Positions 9,101 to 18,831 of a DNA stretch of 64,000 nucleotides are shown here, piece by piece. Below the pieces are notes generated by a model that searched no databases, was not told the origin of the DNA, and saw only the letters and a list, made by a program, of their open reading frames with translations. A program made the position numbers and the translations under genes. This DNA comes from an uncultured Clostridia bacterium (GTDB taxonomy: Bacteria; Bacillota; Clostridia; Oscillospirales; Acutalibacteraceae): positions 32,583 to 96,582 of the forward strand of contig CAMLSX010000002.1 of assembly GCA_946484175.1 (NCBI GenBank), written 5' to 3'. The number at the start of each line of letters is the position of its first letter. Position 1 is the first letter of the stretch.

Positions 9101-10492
9101 TTATTCGGTATCGCTAACAAATTCCTTTCCCTCCTCCAAACGGAGAATCAGGACATTTTGGGTATTGGGACGAACCTTACATCGGTCACACACACCGAAC
9201 CCCTCGACCCACAGCAATTCGCCATCCATTTCCAAAAGCACAAGATGTTCTCGCTTTGCTGCAGGAACCCGCTGTTCGCTGAAAAATTTTTTGAGGGACT
9301 TGCTGATCCCTCTTCCTGCCGGAGAAAAACGGTCGCCCGCACGGCGAGTTCTAACCGTTAATATTTTCCGACTACGTGTTATTGTATCATAGTCCATCAA
9401 AATAGGAAATAACAAATTATGAAATTTTATGCGGTTTTTGATTTCAGAAACCGGAAAAACTTCCAGAAACAGGATTCTGCCGTCCCAAAGTCTGGTTTGT
9501 GAGCCGGTTACACGAATTTCTGTACCTTTTTCCGGTACAGTTTTTATCGCAGCCAAACAAAGCCGGTCATGCCAGACATTCAATTCCAACCCGCCGGGCA
9601 GATTCAATCTTCCGCTGCCTTTGTGCAACGCCGCCAGCGCTTGCTCCAGGTGGATAGCTTCGGGACGCGGACATCCGCATTCTTGAAAATAAAGGGAAAG
9701 CACACGAATCGCCACTGCATCCGGCACGCTGCGAATCGCCGCCGCAGAAAGCCCATCTTTGACGCGCGCCGTTTCCAATGCCTGATGCGCCATCTGTTCC
9801 AGACATGCGGAATCTCGGCTCAGTGAAAGTGCTGTGCGCTCCAGAGACTGCTCCAGGTTGGGATTCATCTCCCGCAGAAGAGGAAGCACCTGATGCCGCA
9901 GCCGGTTGCGCGTATATGCCACATCTGAATTCGTGCTGTCTGTCCGAAAAGCAAGCCCATTCGTCCGGCAGTACGCTTCAACATCTGCGCGGTCAAGGCT
10001 GAGAATCGGCCGGATAATTTTATCTCTCACCGGCGGGATACCTGAAAGGCCGCGTGCACCTGCTCCCTGAATCAGATGAAGAAGCACTGTTTCCGCCTGA
10101 TCGCTGCGCGTATGGGCGGTAGCGATACGGTCATTCTCTTCACAGGCCAATTCTTCAAAAAAAGCATAGCGCAATCGCCTGCCGCAGGCTTCCAATCCTT
10201 CACCGCTTTTTTGTGCTTCTGACGGAACATCTGCATGCAGCACCTGCAAATCCAGCCCATTTTGTTCACACCAACTGCTCACAAAAGCTTCGTCGCTGTT
10301 TGCCTCTTCCCCACGAATCCCATGGTTTACATGGGCACACACAATGCGTTCCTTTGGCAAAAATTGCATCAACAGGTGTGTCATAGCAATGGAATCGGCA
10401 CCGCCAGACAGGGCAATTACTACCCTACCAGATAGTGGAAACATTTTATATTGTTCTGTCCATTTCTGCACCTTGTGCAAAATCTCATTCAT
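9101..10492 (-). CDS. tilS: tRNA(Ile)-lysidine synthetase TilS
   Basis: Makes lysidine at C34 of tRNA-Ile(CAU), which is essential for AUA decoding. The PP-loop SGGADS (residues 29-34), the following HVNHGIRGEEAN, and TAHTRSDQAETVL are diagnostic of the N-type ATPase domain. The C-terminal third contains the TilS-C region with TRRAGDRFSPAG. Length is 463 residues from the ATG at 10492, which has AGGAG ten bases upstream; the frame stays open a further 13 codons but without an equal ribosome site. The start overlaps the last eight bases of dnaB, so translation is probably coupled. Confidence 0.95.
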   Translation of the reverse strand: MNEILHKVQKWTEQYKMFPLSGRVVIALSGGADSIAMTHLLMQFLPKERIVCAHVNHGIRGEEANSDEAFVSSWCEQNGLDLQVLHADVPSEAQKSGEGLEACGRRLRYAFFEELACEENDRIATAHTRSDQAETVLLHLIQGAGARGLSGIPPVRDKIIRPILSLDRADVEAYCRTNGLAFRTDSTNSDVAYTRNRLRHQVLPLLREMNPNLEQSLERTALSLSRDSACLEQMAHQALETARVKDGLSAAAIRSVPDAVAIRVLSLYFQECGCPRPEAIHLEQALAALHKGSGRLNLPGGLELNVWHDRLCLAAIKTVPEKGTEIRVTGSQTRLWDGRILFLEVFPVSEIKNRIKFHNLLFPILMDYDTITRSRKILTVRTRRAGDRFSPAGRGISKSLKKFFSEQRVPAAKREHLVLLEMDGELLWVEGFGVCDRCKVRPNTQNVLILRLEEGKEFVSDTE

Positions 10493-11867
10493 GACGGAAC
10501 ATCTCCTGCGAGGTAAAACGCATGAACTCACCCTGCCAATGCAGCTGCACAGTTTTTAACTCACCGTGACGGTTCTTCGCCACGATACATTCACCGCTGT
10601 TTTTATCGCTGTCTTCATCAGGGCTGTTTTCGTTCTGATAGTAGTCTTCGCGATACAAAAACAGAACGATGTCGGCGTCCTGTTCGATAGAACCGGAATC
10701 ACGCAGGTCAGAGAGAACAGGACGGTGTTCGGTACGCTTTTCACTGGCACGAGCCAGCTGGGACAGCGTAATTACCGGAACATTCAGCTCTTTTGCCATA
10801 ATCTTGAGATTTCGCGTAATCTCCGAAATTTCCTGTACACGGTTGTCGATACGCTTGGCGCTGTTCATCAGCTGCAAATAGTCAATAATAACCAGATCAA
10901 CATCTTTCAGCCGGCGAATTTTCGCCTTCATTTCCGGCACAGTGATACTGGAATTATCATCCAAATAGATAGGCGCTTTTGAGAGGATATCTCCACCCTC
11001 AATCAAGCGCGCCCATTCGCCTTCTTTTAACTCGCCGGTACGCAGTTTGGTGCCCGAAACCAGCGCTTCTGTGGAAAGCAGACGGGAAGCCAGCTGCTCC
11101 CGGCTCATTTCCAGTGAAAAAAACGCCACTCTCTTTCTGGCGGTCACCGCTGCATGCCGCGCAATGTTTAATGCAAAACTGGTTTTTCCCATACCGGGAC
11201 GGGCCGCAAGAATAATCAAATCCGAACGGTTCAGTCCGGTAATAGTATCATCCAGCTCACCAATTCCGGTAGGAATTCCGCGGTATAAATCTTTGTCAGG
11301 AGAATTCAGCCGATCCAAGCGGTCAAAGGTTTCGATAATTACTTCGTTCAATGGCTGAAGCCCCTGCATATTTTTTCCCCGCCGGATATCAAATATGCGC
11401 TGTTCCGCAGAATCCAGCAGAGTAGAGGCATCTGTGCTTCCCTCTATCGCATCATCCAAAATCCCCCGCGCTGCCAGAATCAGCGTGCGCAAATCATATT
11501 TATCGCGGACAATTTTCGCATAGTCTTCCACATGGGAAATCAGAGGCACAAATTGCGCCAGCTGCATCAGATAAACCTTACCGGAAGATTCATCAAAATC
11601 GCCGTTTTCTTTCAGCTGTTCCAGAACCGTGACAAAATCCACGGGACGCCCAGCTGTGAAAAGGCTTAACATTGCTTCGTAAATCAGGGCGTTATTCACC
11701 TGATAAAAATACTCTGCCCTCGGAATATGTTCTGTTACCCGATCCATACAGGAGGAATCCAAAAGGATCGCCCCCAAAACCGACTGCTCGGCCTCCGGGC
11801 TGAACGGCATTGCCATACCGGGAACCGACTGCGTATGCAGCGCACCTGTATTGTTACTTTCCGGCAA
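10485..11867 (-). CDS. dnaB: Replicative DNA helicase DnaB (DnaC in Bacillus)
   Basis: Hexameric 5'-3' helicase of the replication fork. The 460-residue protein has the N-terminal helical collar domain (PEAEQSVLGAILLD) and a RecA-like C-terminal domain with Walker A AARPGMGKTSFAL near residue 224, Walker B LVIIDYLQLM, and RDSGSIEQDADIVLFLYR. The start is TTG at 11867 (MPESNN), supported by GGAG ten bases upstream. It stands downstream of gdpP and rplI, the usual Firmicutes neighbours, but a terminator after rplI separates it, so a promoter between 11868 and 11916 or read-through is likely. It overlaps tilS by eight bases. Confidence 0.95.
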   Translation of the reverse strand: MPESNNTGALHTQSVPGMAMPFSPEAEQSVLGAILLDSSCMDRVTEHIPRAEYFYQVNNALIYEAMLSLFTAGRPVDFVTVLEQLKENGDFDESSGKVYLMQLAQFVPLISHVEDYAKIVRDKYDLRTLILAARGILDDAIEGSTDASTLLDSAEQRIFDIRRGKNMQGLQPLNEVIIETFDRLDRLNSPDKDLYRGIPTGIGELDDTITGLNRSDLIILAARPGMGKTSFALNIARHAAVTARKRVAFFSLEMSREQLASRLLSTEALVSGTKLRTGELKEGEWARLIEGGDILSKAPIYLDDNSSITVPEMKAKIRRLKDVDLVIIDYLQLMNSAKRIDNRVQEISEITRNLKIMAKELNVPVITLSQLARASEKRTEHRPVLSDLRDSGSIEQDADIVLFLYREDYYQNENSPDEDSDKNSGECIVAKNRHGELKTVQLHWQGEFMRFTSQEMFRHE

Positions 11868-11916
11868 CTTTGTTCACTCCTTTCCAAAATTCCAGCTGAA
11901 CCAGAGTTGAAAACCG

Positions 11917-11951
11917 GAAAAAACCTGACAGCAGCGGACTGTCAGGTTTTC
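11917..11951 (-). terminator. Terminator after rplI
   Basis: Stem AAACCTGACAG / CTGTCAGGTTTT with a U-tract on the minus strand (A-run at 11917-11922 on the plus strand), 73 bases after the rplI stop. The arms include the plus-strand repeat CTGACAG...CTGTCAG. It separates rplI from dnaB. Confidence 0.8.
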
Positions 11952-12024
11952 TGATGGAAAACGCCGGTCATTTTCTATGTGTACTCACAAAATTTTCTCC
12001 TGACGAATCCCGTTGCTTGCGAAA

Positions 12025-12474
12025 TTACTCTTTTTCGCCCACCATTACATACATCTTGGCGGTGATTCCGGCATACAGCTTGATTTCGCAGGGATAGTTG
12101 CCAAATGCCTTGATATCGCCGTCCACAGAGATTTTTCTCTTGTCCACTTCTACCTTGAACTGCTGTTTCAGCGCTTCGGCAATTTCCTTGCCGGTTACAG
12201 AACCGAACAGGCGGCCGCCCTGGCCGGCTTTGCCGGTTACCTTTACGGTCTTGCCTTCCAGAATCGCAGCGGCCTTCTGGGCTGCCTCGGTTTCGGTCTT
12301 AATCTTATACGCTTTTGCTTCTTCAGCGTTTTTCAGCTCGTTCATAGCCTGTGCGTTAGCCTCTTTGGCCAGCTTTCTGGGGAACAAAAAGTTGCGGGCA
12401 TAGCCATCGGACACATTGACAAGCTCTCCCTTTTTTCCGCTGCCCTTTACATCTGCAAGCAGTACTACCTTCAT
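12025..12474 (-). CDS. rplI: 50S ribosomal protein L9
   Basis: Structural protein of the large subunit near the L1 stalk, important for reading-frame maintenance. The 149-residue sequence begins [19 protein letters not shown] and continues [16 protein letters not shown], the family signature, then a long Ala/Lys/Glu connecting helix and the C-terminal domain ([16 protein letters not shown]). It has the expected length for the family. The gene lies 82 bases downstream of gdpP, with which it commonly shares a transcript in Firmicutes. Confidence 0.97.
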   Translation of the reverse strand: MKVVLLADVKGSGKKGELVNVSDGYARNFLFPRKLAKEANAQAMNELKNAEEAKAYKIKTETEAAQKAAAILEGKTVKVTGKAGQGGRLFGSVTGKEIAEALKQQFKVEVDKRKISVDGDIKAFGNYPCEIKLYAGITAKMYVMVGEKE

Positions 12475-12556
12475 AACAATATCATTCCTTTCTTTTTACA
12501 TGACAGCCGGACAATGCCGGTATTATTTTTATTTTTAGAAACGACAAAAAATGTCG

Positions 12557-14530
12557 TTACATCGTATGTTGTGTGGCAGATTCCAGCTGTTCGTTCAAAA
12601 CTACGATCAGCTGCTGACGTGCATCCCGCAGCGTTGAATTTTCCAGCTGCGCGCCTGCCATAGTCAGATGACCACCGCCGCCCAGTGCTTCCATCAAAAT
12701 CTGTACGTTGACATCGCCCAAAGAGCGTGCAGAAATACTCACCGAATTTCCACTCTGGAAGAGCACAAAGGAAGCAGTAACCCCCTGAATGGACAAAAGT
12801 TCATCTGCCGCCTGTGCCGAAGCCACCCGGATATCGGGGATATTTTCGGAAGAGCAGGCAATCGCACAGTTATTGTAAATTTCGGCGCTGGAAACCAGCT
12901 GCGATTTTGCCTTATATGTATCAATGCTATTTGAGAACAGACGCTTGACTTCCACGGTATCGGCACCGCGCCGGCGCAGATAAGCCGAAGCCTCAAAGGT
13001 ACGCACGCCGGTTTTCAGTACAAAACTCTTGGTGTCGAGCATAATTCCCGCCATCAAAGCTTCTGCCTCTACGCGGCCCAAGCAATTGCTGCTGATATAC
13101 TGTACCAACTCAGCAACCATTTCAGAGGCTGAGCTGGCATATGGCTCATGATAAAACACAATCGCGTTGTCGATATGCTTGACCATCATACGATGATGGT
13201 CAATAACAACTACACGCGGCACCTGACGTAAAACATCCGGACTTTCTACAAAGGTGGGCGAATGGGTATCCACCACAATCAGCAGGGTGCGCCCGGTAAT
13301 CATTGCCTGTGCTTCCCAGGGTTCAATAAAAATCTTGCGGTCCTGCGTGACTTTTTCCATACTGACGATGATCTGTTTTGCCAATGACTGTTCTCTGTCA
13401 ATGACAATAAACGCTTCATGTCCCAGACCTTTTGTCACAGCGCTCCACATGCCCACTGCTGAACCAACAGAATCCAGATCGCTGAATTTATGACCCATAA
13501 TCAGCACCACATCACTGGCATTGATATGGTCAGAAAGTGTCGCAGCGATAACACGGGTGCGAACTTTGTCGCGTTTCTCAACGCCCTTGGAAAGGCCCCC
13601 GAAAAACTCATACGTGTCATCTTTCTGCTTTACTGCAACCTGATCGCCGCCGCGTCCCAGCGCCATATCCAACGCCTGGCGTGCCCAATGTTCGCTTTCC
13701 TGCAAATCGGCGGCGCCACGTCCCACACCGATTGAAACGGTGGCACGGCGGTTTTCCAAAGTTTTGATTTCGCGGACTTTATCAAGGATTTCGAAACGTT
13801 TTTCTTTGGCTGCTACAATATGGGCTTCATCTGTCATCATCAGAAAACGCCCACCTGAAAGCTTTTTCAAAAAACCGCCCATATCCAACGCCCATTGTGT
13901 CAGAACATTTTCTACCTCAGAGGCAATGCGGGCATCTTCCATACCGGAAGAATCTCGGGCGAGTTCTTCGCGGTTGTCAAACGCCATAATGGCGACGACC
14001 GGTCTTCTTTCATTGTATTGCCGGTTAATTTCCTTGTAATAGGTATCATCGATAAAATACAGAACATATCCGCGGATCGTGCGGACTGCATGGACGGTAT
14101 ATTCCCGATCCTGAATTTTGACATTTGCGCCATGGTCAGAAATGACCTGATGCAGCGTTTTGGGATAGATAAAGCGGAGCACATTATCGCCCCGGATATC
14201 CTTTCGGCCACTGATTGCCTGTAAGAAAACTTCGTTCGCCCATACCAGGTCGCCTTCTTCAGCTGTAGCGGCTACCGGTATGGAAAACGTGTTCAGCGCC
14301 TCGTAGTCCTGTGCAGTAAGCACGTTCTTAGCAGCCCGAACTGCACTGCCGATATGCATTTTAAACCTTTTTTCCCCTACCAGTACTACAATACACGCTG
14401 CCGCCGCCAATACTGTCTCTACTACAAATGCAATAGGGCTCCAGTAAAAGCTGATCGCTGCCATGAAAAGCATGGCAGCTGCCAGCGCATAATAGATAGG
14501 AGATGAGATCCAAATCCTGCGACGTTTCAA
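12557..14530 (-). CDS. gdpP: Cyclic-di-AMP phosphodiesterase GdpP (DHH family)
   Basis: Hydrolyses c-di-AMP, controlling osmolyte transport and wall homeostasis. The 657-residue protein has two N-terminal membrane segments (about residues 12-48), a PAS-like region, a degenerate GGDEF domain (GGRFLMMTDEA replaces the active GG[D/E]EF loop) and DHH-DHHA1 domains with SDLDSVGSA near residue 350, IDHHRM near 443 and GGGGHLTMAGA near the C-terminus. It starts with TTG at 14530, with GGAG eight bases upstream. rplI lies immediately downstream, the conserved gdpP-rplI-dnaB order. Confidence 0.95.
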   Translation of the reverse strand: MKRRRIWISSPIYYALAAAMLFMAAISFYWSPIAFVVETVLAAAACIVVLVGEKRFKMHIGSAVRAAKNVLTAQDYEALNTFSIPVAATAEEGDLVWANEVFLQAISGRKDIRGDNVLRFIYPKTLHQVISDHGANVKIQDREYTVHAVRTIRGYVLYFIDDTYYKEINRQYNERRPVVAIMAFDNREELARDSSGMEDARIASEVENVLTQWALDMGGFLKKLSGGRFLMMTDEAHIVAAKEKRFEILDKVREIKTLENRRATVSIGVGRGAADLQESEHWARQALDMALGRGGDQVAVKQKDDTYEFFGGLSKGVEKRDKVRTRVIAATLSDHINASDVVLIMGHKFSDLDSVGSAVGMWSAVTKGLGHEAFIVIDREQSLAKQIIVSMEKVTQDRKIFIEPWEAQAMITGRTLLIVVDTHSPTFVESPDVLRQVPRVVVIDHHRMMVKHIDNAIVFYHEPYASSASEMVAELVQYISSNCLGRVEAEALMAGIMLDTKSFVLKTGVRTFEASAYLRRRGADTVEVKRLFSNSIDTYKAKSQLVSSAEIYNNCAIACSSENIPDIRVASAQAADELLSIQGVTASFVLFQSGNSVSISARSLGDVNVQILMEALGGGGHLTMAGAQLENSTLRDARQQLIVVLNEQLESATQHTM

Positions 14531-14634
14531 TTCAAACGACTCCTTTGCAAACTACCGGGACATCCGATTTCTGCTGTGGCGGAACATACCCGAAAGACCA
14601 TGCAGGCTTGTGCAAAAAGTTCCTGCCTGATTGC

Positions 14635-16554
14635 TTATACTTCCATGATGATCGGAAGGATCATCGGACTTCTGCGGGTACGCTCATACAACAGACGGGA
14701 AAGACCATCTTTGATTCGCGTTTTCAGCGTGCTCCAGTCATGCACGTTGTTCTCCGCGCTGCTCTCCAAAATGGAATATACCAGCTTCTTCGCCTCATCC
14801 ATCAGCGGCTCAGATTCACGCACATATACAAATCCCCGTGAGACCACATCCGGGCCGGAGATCACATGACCGGTTCCTGCTGCAATCGTGCACACTACCA
14901 CGATCAGGCCGTCTTCTCCCAGATGTTTACGGTCACGCAGCACGATACTGCCCACATCGCCTACACCCAGGCCATCCACCATCACGCGACCAGCCGGTAC
15001 AGGGGGCAAAACCTTCATATAGTTTTCATTCAATTCAACACAGCTGCCCACATCGCCAATGAAAATATTCTGGCTGTCCATGCCCATAGCACTGGCCAGG
15101 CTGGCATGCTTGCGCAGATGCTTCTGTTCACCATGTACGGGAATAAAATATCTGGGACGCACAATACCCTGCATCAATTTGAGCTCTTCCTGACAGGCGT
15201 GGCCGGAAACATGCACTTCATACATCGACTCATATACGACACTGCATCCGCGTTTGAGAAGTTCATCCACGACGGTACCGACCATCTTCTCGTTACCAGG
15301 AATCGGGCGGGCAGAAATAATAATCGTATCCCCAGGGCCAACTTCCACTTTGCGGTGGTCGGCGAAAGCCATACGGGTCAGCGCAGACATGGGCTCACCC
15401 TGGCTGCCGGTGGTTACCAGCACGATTTGCTCTTTGGGATACCGGTTAATCAAATCGATATCAATTAAAACGCCATCGGGCACATCCAGATAACCCAACT
15501 CGGTGGCAATTCCCATTACGTTGAGCATACTGCGGCCGGAAAGCGCTACTTTTCTTCCATACTTTATCGCGCAGTTAATAATCTGCTGCACACGGCTGAT
15601 ATTGGAAGCAAATGTTGCAATAATCAGGCGGTCTTTTTCAGCCTGTTTGAACAGATTATCAAAAGTTGCAAAAACCTTCTGTTCCGTCTGGGTATAGCCG
15701 GGGCGTTCAGCATTCGTAGAATCGGCCATCAGCGCCAGCACGCCTTCTCTTCCCAGCTCGGCAAAACGACCCAGATCGATCATACCTCCCTGTGTGGGGG
15801 TACAGTCGATTTTAAAGTCACCTGTATGCACCACAGTACCTGCAGGGCTGTGAATTGCTACGCCCACTGCATCGGAAATCGAGTGGTTCACATGGATAAA
15901 TTCTGCCGTCATACAGCCCATTTTAACACTCTGGCCGGGGTTGGTGACATGCAGCGAAACCTTATTGTGCAGGCCGTGCTCTTTGAGCTTGCCTTCTACC
16001 AATCCCAGTGTCAGTGCGGTTCCGTAAATTGGCAGATTCACTTTTTTCAGCAGATACGGCAGCGCACCGATATGGTCTTCGTGACCGTGTGTCAGGACGA
16101 TACCGCGGATTTTATCCGCATTACGCTCAGCAAAGGTAAAATCCGGCAAAACCAGATCCACACCCAGCATGTCATCCGTAGGGAATGCCATACCGCAGTC
16201 GAGGATCATCATATCGTTGCCGCACTCAAACAAAGTAAAGTTTTTTCCGATCTCATTCAAACCGCCCAGAAAATAAACCTTCATCGAGGGCTTTTGAGGA
16301 ACTTGACGCCCTTTTTTCTTTGAAGCATTTTTTGTGGGGCGGGAATTTTCGCTGCGGCGTGTACGGGCCGGCGTTTCATCCGCGACAGCCATGGCTTCTG
16401 CCGCAGGCTGTGCCACTTTCATCCGTTTCGGCGGGAGAACCTTCTGATACAGCGGTGCATCCATCGGCTTCTCCGCTTTTGCAGCCTTTGACGCACGAGG
16501 ACGGTGGGGGCGGTTTTCCGCCGTCTGAGCAGAATTTGTATTCTTTTTTATCAC
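14635..16554 (-). CDS. rnj: Ribonuclease J
   Basis: Metallo-beta-lactamase/beta-CASP ribonuclease with endonuclease and 5'-3' exonuclease activity in mRNA turnover and rRNA maturation. The core starts at KVYFLGGLNEIGKN (about residue 91); LTHGHEDHIGALPY (about 155) is the zinc motif, VHTGDFKID follows, and the beta-CASP region contains SGHACQEELKLM and PVHGEQKHL. The 639-residue length reflects a basic, low-complexity extension of about 90 residues (Lys/Arg/Ala/Pro) that is dispensable for the fold and may bind RNA. GTG start at 16554 with GGAGG six bases upstream. Only one rnj copy is in this window, so A/B assignment is not possible. Confidence 0.95.
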   Translation of the reverse strand: MIKKNTNSAQTAENRPHRPRASKAAKAEKPMDAPLYQKVLPPKRMKVAQPAAEAMAVADETPARTRRSENSRPTKNASKKKGRQVPQKPSMKVYFLGGLNEIGKNFTLFECGNDMMILDCGMAFPTDDMLGVDLVLPDFTFAERNADKIRGIVLTHGHEDHIGALPYLLKKVNLPIYGTALTLGLVEGKLKEHGLHNKVSLHVTNPGQSVKMGCMTAEFIHVNHSISDAVGVAIHSPAGTVVHTGDFKIDCTPTQGGMIDLGRFAELGREGVLALMADSTNAERPGYTQTEQKVFATFDNLFKQAEKDRLIIATFASNISRVQQIINCAIKYGRKVALSGRSMLNVMGIATELGYLDVPDGVLIDIDLINRYPKEQIVLVTTGSQGEPMSALTRMAFADHRKVEVGPGDTIIISARPIPGNEKMVGTVVDELLKRGCSVVYESMYEVHVSGHACQEELKLMQGIVRPRYFIPVHGEQKHLRKHASLASAMGMDSQNIFIGDVGSCVELNENYMKVLPPVPAGRVMVDGLGVGDVGSIVLRDRKHLGEDGLIVVVCTIAAGTGHVISGPDVVSRGFVYVRESEPLMDEAKKLVYSILESSAENNVHDWSTLKTRIKDGLSRLLYERTRRSPMILPIIMEV

Positions 16555-16850
16555 ACAATAACCTCCAGTAAGGGCATCACAAGAGAACCTTCCTCCGCAA
16601 CGGGCGGCCGGACTGTGTTCTCTGCGTGCCGAAATAAATATAACAAAACAATCTGTTCTCTCTTCCGCAGGCGCAAAAGCCTATCCATGCAAACAGCGTT
16701 CCTTCTTCACTGTACATGTGTTCAACAGATTGAAAAGTTTTTAAAAATCAGCCATATATCCATGGCCAAAAACGGGACTATCGCCCGAAAATATGAAAAA
16801 GGACTTCCTGAATTCGAGGAAAGCCCGAAAGTCCGAACTGAACATTCTTA
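16555..16850 (-). other. Long 5' leader region of rnj
   Basis: About 290 bases between the predicted transcription start (near 16847) and the rnj GTG hold no convincing gene. A 60-codon frame running across the promoter lacks a ribosome site and is rejected. The leader contains the hairpin at 16797-16835, a second small hairpin followed by Us (CGGG/CCCG near 16770-16785), and the ribosome site GGAGG near 16562. Confidence 0.5.
16797..16835 (-). terminator. Promoter-proximal hairpin with U-tract in the rnj leader
   Basis: Read on the minus strand, GGACTT...AGGAAGTCC forms an imperfect stem (inner pairing TTTCCT/AGGAA) followed by five Us at 16801-16797. It starts roughly 12 bases after the predicted transcription start of rnj and ends about 240 bases before the GTG. 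This placement suggests an attenuator or a short terminated RNA rather than a 3'-end terminator. Confidence 0.5.
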
Positions 16851-16853
16851 TTT

Positions 16854-16882
16854 ATTTTACCGTACATCCCCACAGGTGTCAA
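16854..16882 (-). promoter_or_regulatory. Sigma-A promoter of rnj
   Basis: On the minus strand TTGACA (16882-16877), a 17-base spacer, then TAAAAT (16859-16854); both boxes are at or one base from consensus. The predicted start near 16847 gives rnj a leader of about 290 bases. Confidence 0.75.
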
Positions 16883-17035
16883 GCAATTTAACGCTGCCTC
16901 TCTGCCGGAATGCTGTAAAAGCTTCTGCAGAATTCCATGGCTTTTTGTAGTATTTCCCATATTTTAATCCTTCATGTCTCTTTTTTGGCAGTTTTTCAAC
17001 CATTTGGCAATTTTTTTTGAACTTGTATTTCCCTC

Positions 17036-17064
17036 TTGAAATGTGGACTAAAATAGTGTATATT
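17036..17064 (+). promoter_or_regulatory. Sigma-A promoter of the cysteine desulfurase gene
   Basis: TTGAAA (17036-17041), 17-base spacer, TATATT (17059-17064), 37 bases before the ATG at 17101. It is divergent from the rnj promoter about 150 bases away. Confidence 0.7.
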
Positions 17065-17100
17065 GTAAAAAAAGAAAATTCCCGAAAGGAAGAACACTTT

Positions 17101-18285
17101 ATGAAACGCGTTATTTATGTGGACAACGCCGCCACTACCCCGGTTTCACCGGCGGTACTGGAGGCCATGCTCCCATTCTATAAAGAAATATACGGCAATC
17201 CCTCCAGTATTTATTCGGTAGGGCGCAAGGCAAAAGCGCCCATGGAGGATGCCCGCACGAAAATTGCCCGCTGCCTGAACGCACAGGCGAATGAAATCTA
17301 TTTCACTTCTGGCGGCAGTGAAGCCGACAACTGGGCAATTAAAGGCGCCGCGCACCTGATGGCTCAAAAAGGCAAAAAGCACCTTATCACCACTGCATTT
17401 GAGCATCACGCAGTTCTGCACACCATGCAGGCGCTGGAAAAAGAAGGCTTTTTGGTAACCTATCTGCCTGTGCACGAAAATGGCATTGTCCGGCCCGAAG
17501 AGCTGGAATCTGCTATTCGCAGCGATACGGCTCTGGTGAGCATTATGTACGCCAATAATGAAATCGGCACGATTCAGCCTATTCCCGAACTGGCAGAAAT
17601 CTGCCGCAAACACGGTGTTCTTTTCCACACAGACGCCGTACAAGCTGTGGGGAATGTCCCCATCGACGTGAAAGCGCAGCAAATTGACATGCTCTCGCTT
17701 TCCGGGCACAAGCTGCACGCTCCCAAGGGAGTCGGCGCGCTGTATATCCGTCAGGGTCTGGTTCTGCCCAACCTGATTGATGGAGGCGCACAGGAACGCA
17801 ACCGCCGGGCTGGTACCGAAAATGTTGCCGGCATTGTCGGACTGGGCGTGGCAATAGAAGAAGCCTGTGCCGGGATGGAAGAGCGCAACCGTCGCCTGTG
17901 CGCCATGCGCGACCGTCTGATCGAAGGTGCGCTGCAAATCCCGCGTTCCCGCCTGAACGGCGACCGGCAGCAGCGGCTGCCTGGCAACGTCAGCCTTTGC
18001 TTTGAAGGGATTGAGGGTGAATCGCTGCTGCTGATGCTGGATATGAAGGGAATTTGCGCTTCCTCCGGCTCGGCCTGCACCTCGGGTTCACTCGACCCCA
18101 GCCATGTGCTGTTGGCAATCGGCCTGCCGCACGAAATCGCACACGGTTCGCTGCGGATTTCGCTGGGCAGCCAGAACACAGAAGAAGAAATCGACCAGAT
18201 TCTGGAAGAGTTGCCCAAGGTAGTCTCTTATCTGCGGAGTATGTCTCCGCTGTGGGATCACATCACTAAAAATGACAGGAATTGA
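17101..18285 (+). CDS. nifS: Cysteine desulfurase (NifS/IscS family)
   Basis: PLP enzyme that removes sulfur from cysteine as a protein persulfide for Fe-S cluster assembly. The 394-residue protein begins [17 protein letters not shown], has ATAF-type substrate loop [13 protein letters not shown], the PLP lysine in [11 protein letters not shown] near residue 204, and the catalytic cysteine in SSGSACTSG near residue 325. The frame is open 28 codons upstream, but AAAGGAAG before 17101 and the conserved N-terminus fix the start. iscU follows after 12 bases, so the product pair forms the minimal assembly machine; no Rrf2/IscR regulator is adjacent. Confidence 0.95.
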   Translation: MKRVIYVDNAATTPVSPAVLEAMLPFYKEIYGNPSSIYSVGRKAKAPMEDARTKIARCLNAQANEIYFTSGGSEADNWAIKGAAHLMAQKGKKHLITTAFEHHAVLHTMQALEKEGFLVTYLPVHENGIVRPEELESAIRSDTALVSIMYANNEIGTIQPIPELAEICRKHGVLFHTDAVQAVGNVPIDVKAQQIDMLSLSGHKLHAPKGVGALYIRQGLVLPNLIDGGAQERNRRAGTENVAGIVGLGVAIEEACAGMEERNRRLCAMRDRLIEGALQIPRSRLNGDRQQRLPGNVSLCFEGIEGESLLLMLDMKGICASSGSACTSGSLDPSHVLLAIGLPHEIAHGSLRISLGSQNTEEEIDQILEELPKVVSYLRSMSPLWDHITKNDRN

Positions 18286-18297
18286 GAGGTATGATTT

Positions 18298-18729
18298 ATG
18301 TTATATAGCGAAAAGGTAATGGATCATTTTGCAAACCCCCGCAATGTGGGCGAAATTGCAGACGCAGACGGCGTCGGTGAGGTGGGAAACTCCAAGTGTG
18401 GTGACATCATGCGGATGTATCTGAAGGTGGAAAACGACGTGATTACCGACGTAAAGTTCAAAACTTTCGGCTGCGGCGCCGCCATCGCTACCAGCTCCAT
18501 GGCAACGGAAATGGTGAAGGGAAAGACGATTTCGGAAGCGCTGAAACTGACCAACCGCGCAGTAATGGAAGCACTGGACGGGCTGCCGCCGGTAAAGGTG
18601 CACTGCTCTGTGTTGGCAGAACAGGCAATCAAAGCAGCGGTCGCTGACTATTATACCCGCCGCGGCATTGACCCGACTCCCATTGTTGGAAAAATTCCCG
18701 AATGTGAAGAGGGCCACTGCGGCGTATAA
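18298..18729 (+). CDS. iscU: Fe-S cluster scaffold protein IscU (NifU N-terminal type)
   Basis: Scaffold on which the desulfurase builds 2Fe-2S or 4Fe-4S clusters. The 143-residue protein has the three conserved cysteines: C34 (GNSKCGDIM), C59 (TFGCGAAIATSS) and about C103 (VKVHCSVLAEQ). It also has a Clostridia-type tail ending CEEGHCGV with two extra cysteines. It starts 12 bases after the desulfurase gene and has RBS GAGAGGTATGATTT before its ATG. It is convergent with the RNase P RNA gene, with a shared terminator between them. Confidence 0.95.
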   Translation: MLYSEKVMDHFANPRNVGEIADADGVGEVGNSKCGDIMRMYLKVENDVITDVKFKTFGCGAAIATSSMATEMVKGKTISEALKLTNRAVMEALDGLPPVKVHCSVLAEQAIKAAVADYYTRRGIDPTPIVGKIPECEEGHCGV

Positions 18730-18768
18730 GCATTTTGCTTTTTAGAATCCATATCAGTTAAAATCAAA

Positions 18769-18808
18769 CAAAAATCCGCCGGTGTACCAAACACACCGGC
18801 GGATTTTT
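18769..18808. terminator. Bidirectional terminator between iscU and rnpB
   Basis: Perfect stem AAAAATCCGCCGGTGT / ACACCGGCGGATTTTT with a seven-base loop (18786-18792). The A-run on one side and T-run on the other give a U-tract in both directions, so it can end both the plus-strand nifS-iscU transcript and the minus-strand RNase P RNA. Confidence 0.9.
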
Positions 18809-18831
18809 CCGTATCAAACGGCGATATTCAA

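Noticed and set aside
16778..16960. A 60-codon minus-strand frame between rnj and the desulfurase gene.
   Set aside because: It spans the rnj promoter and start, has no ribosome site and ends in the leader hairpin.
16790..16990. 6S RNA on the minus strand.
   Set aside because: No long closing helix with a central bubble; the region is better explained as promoter plus leader.
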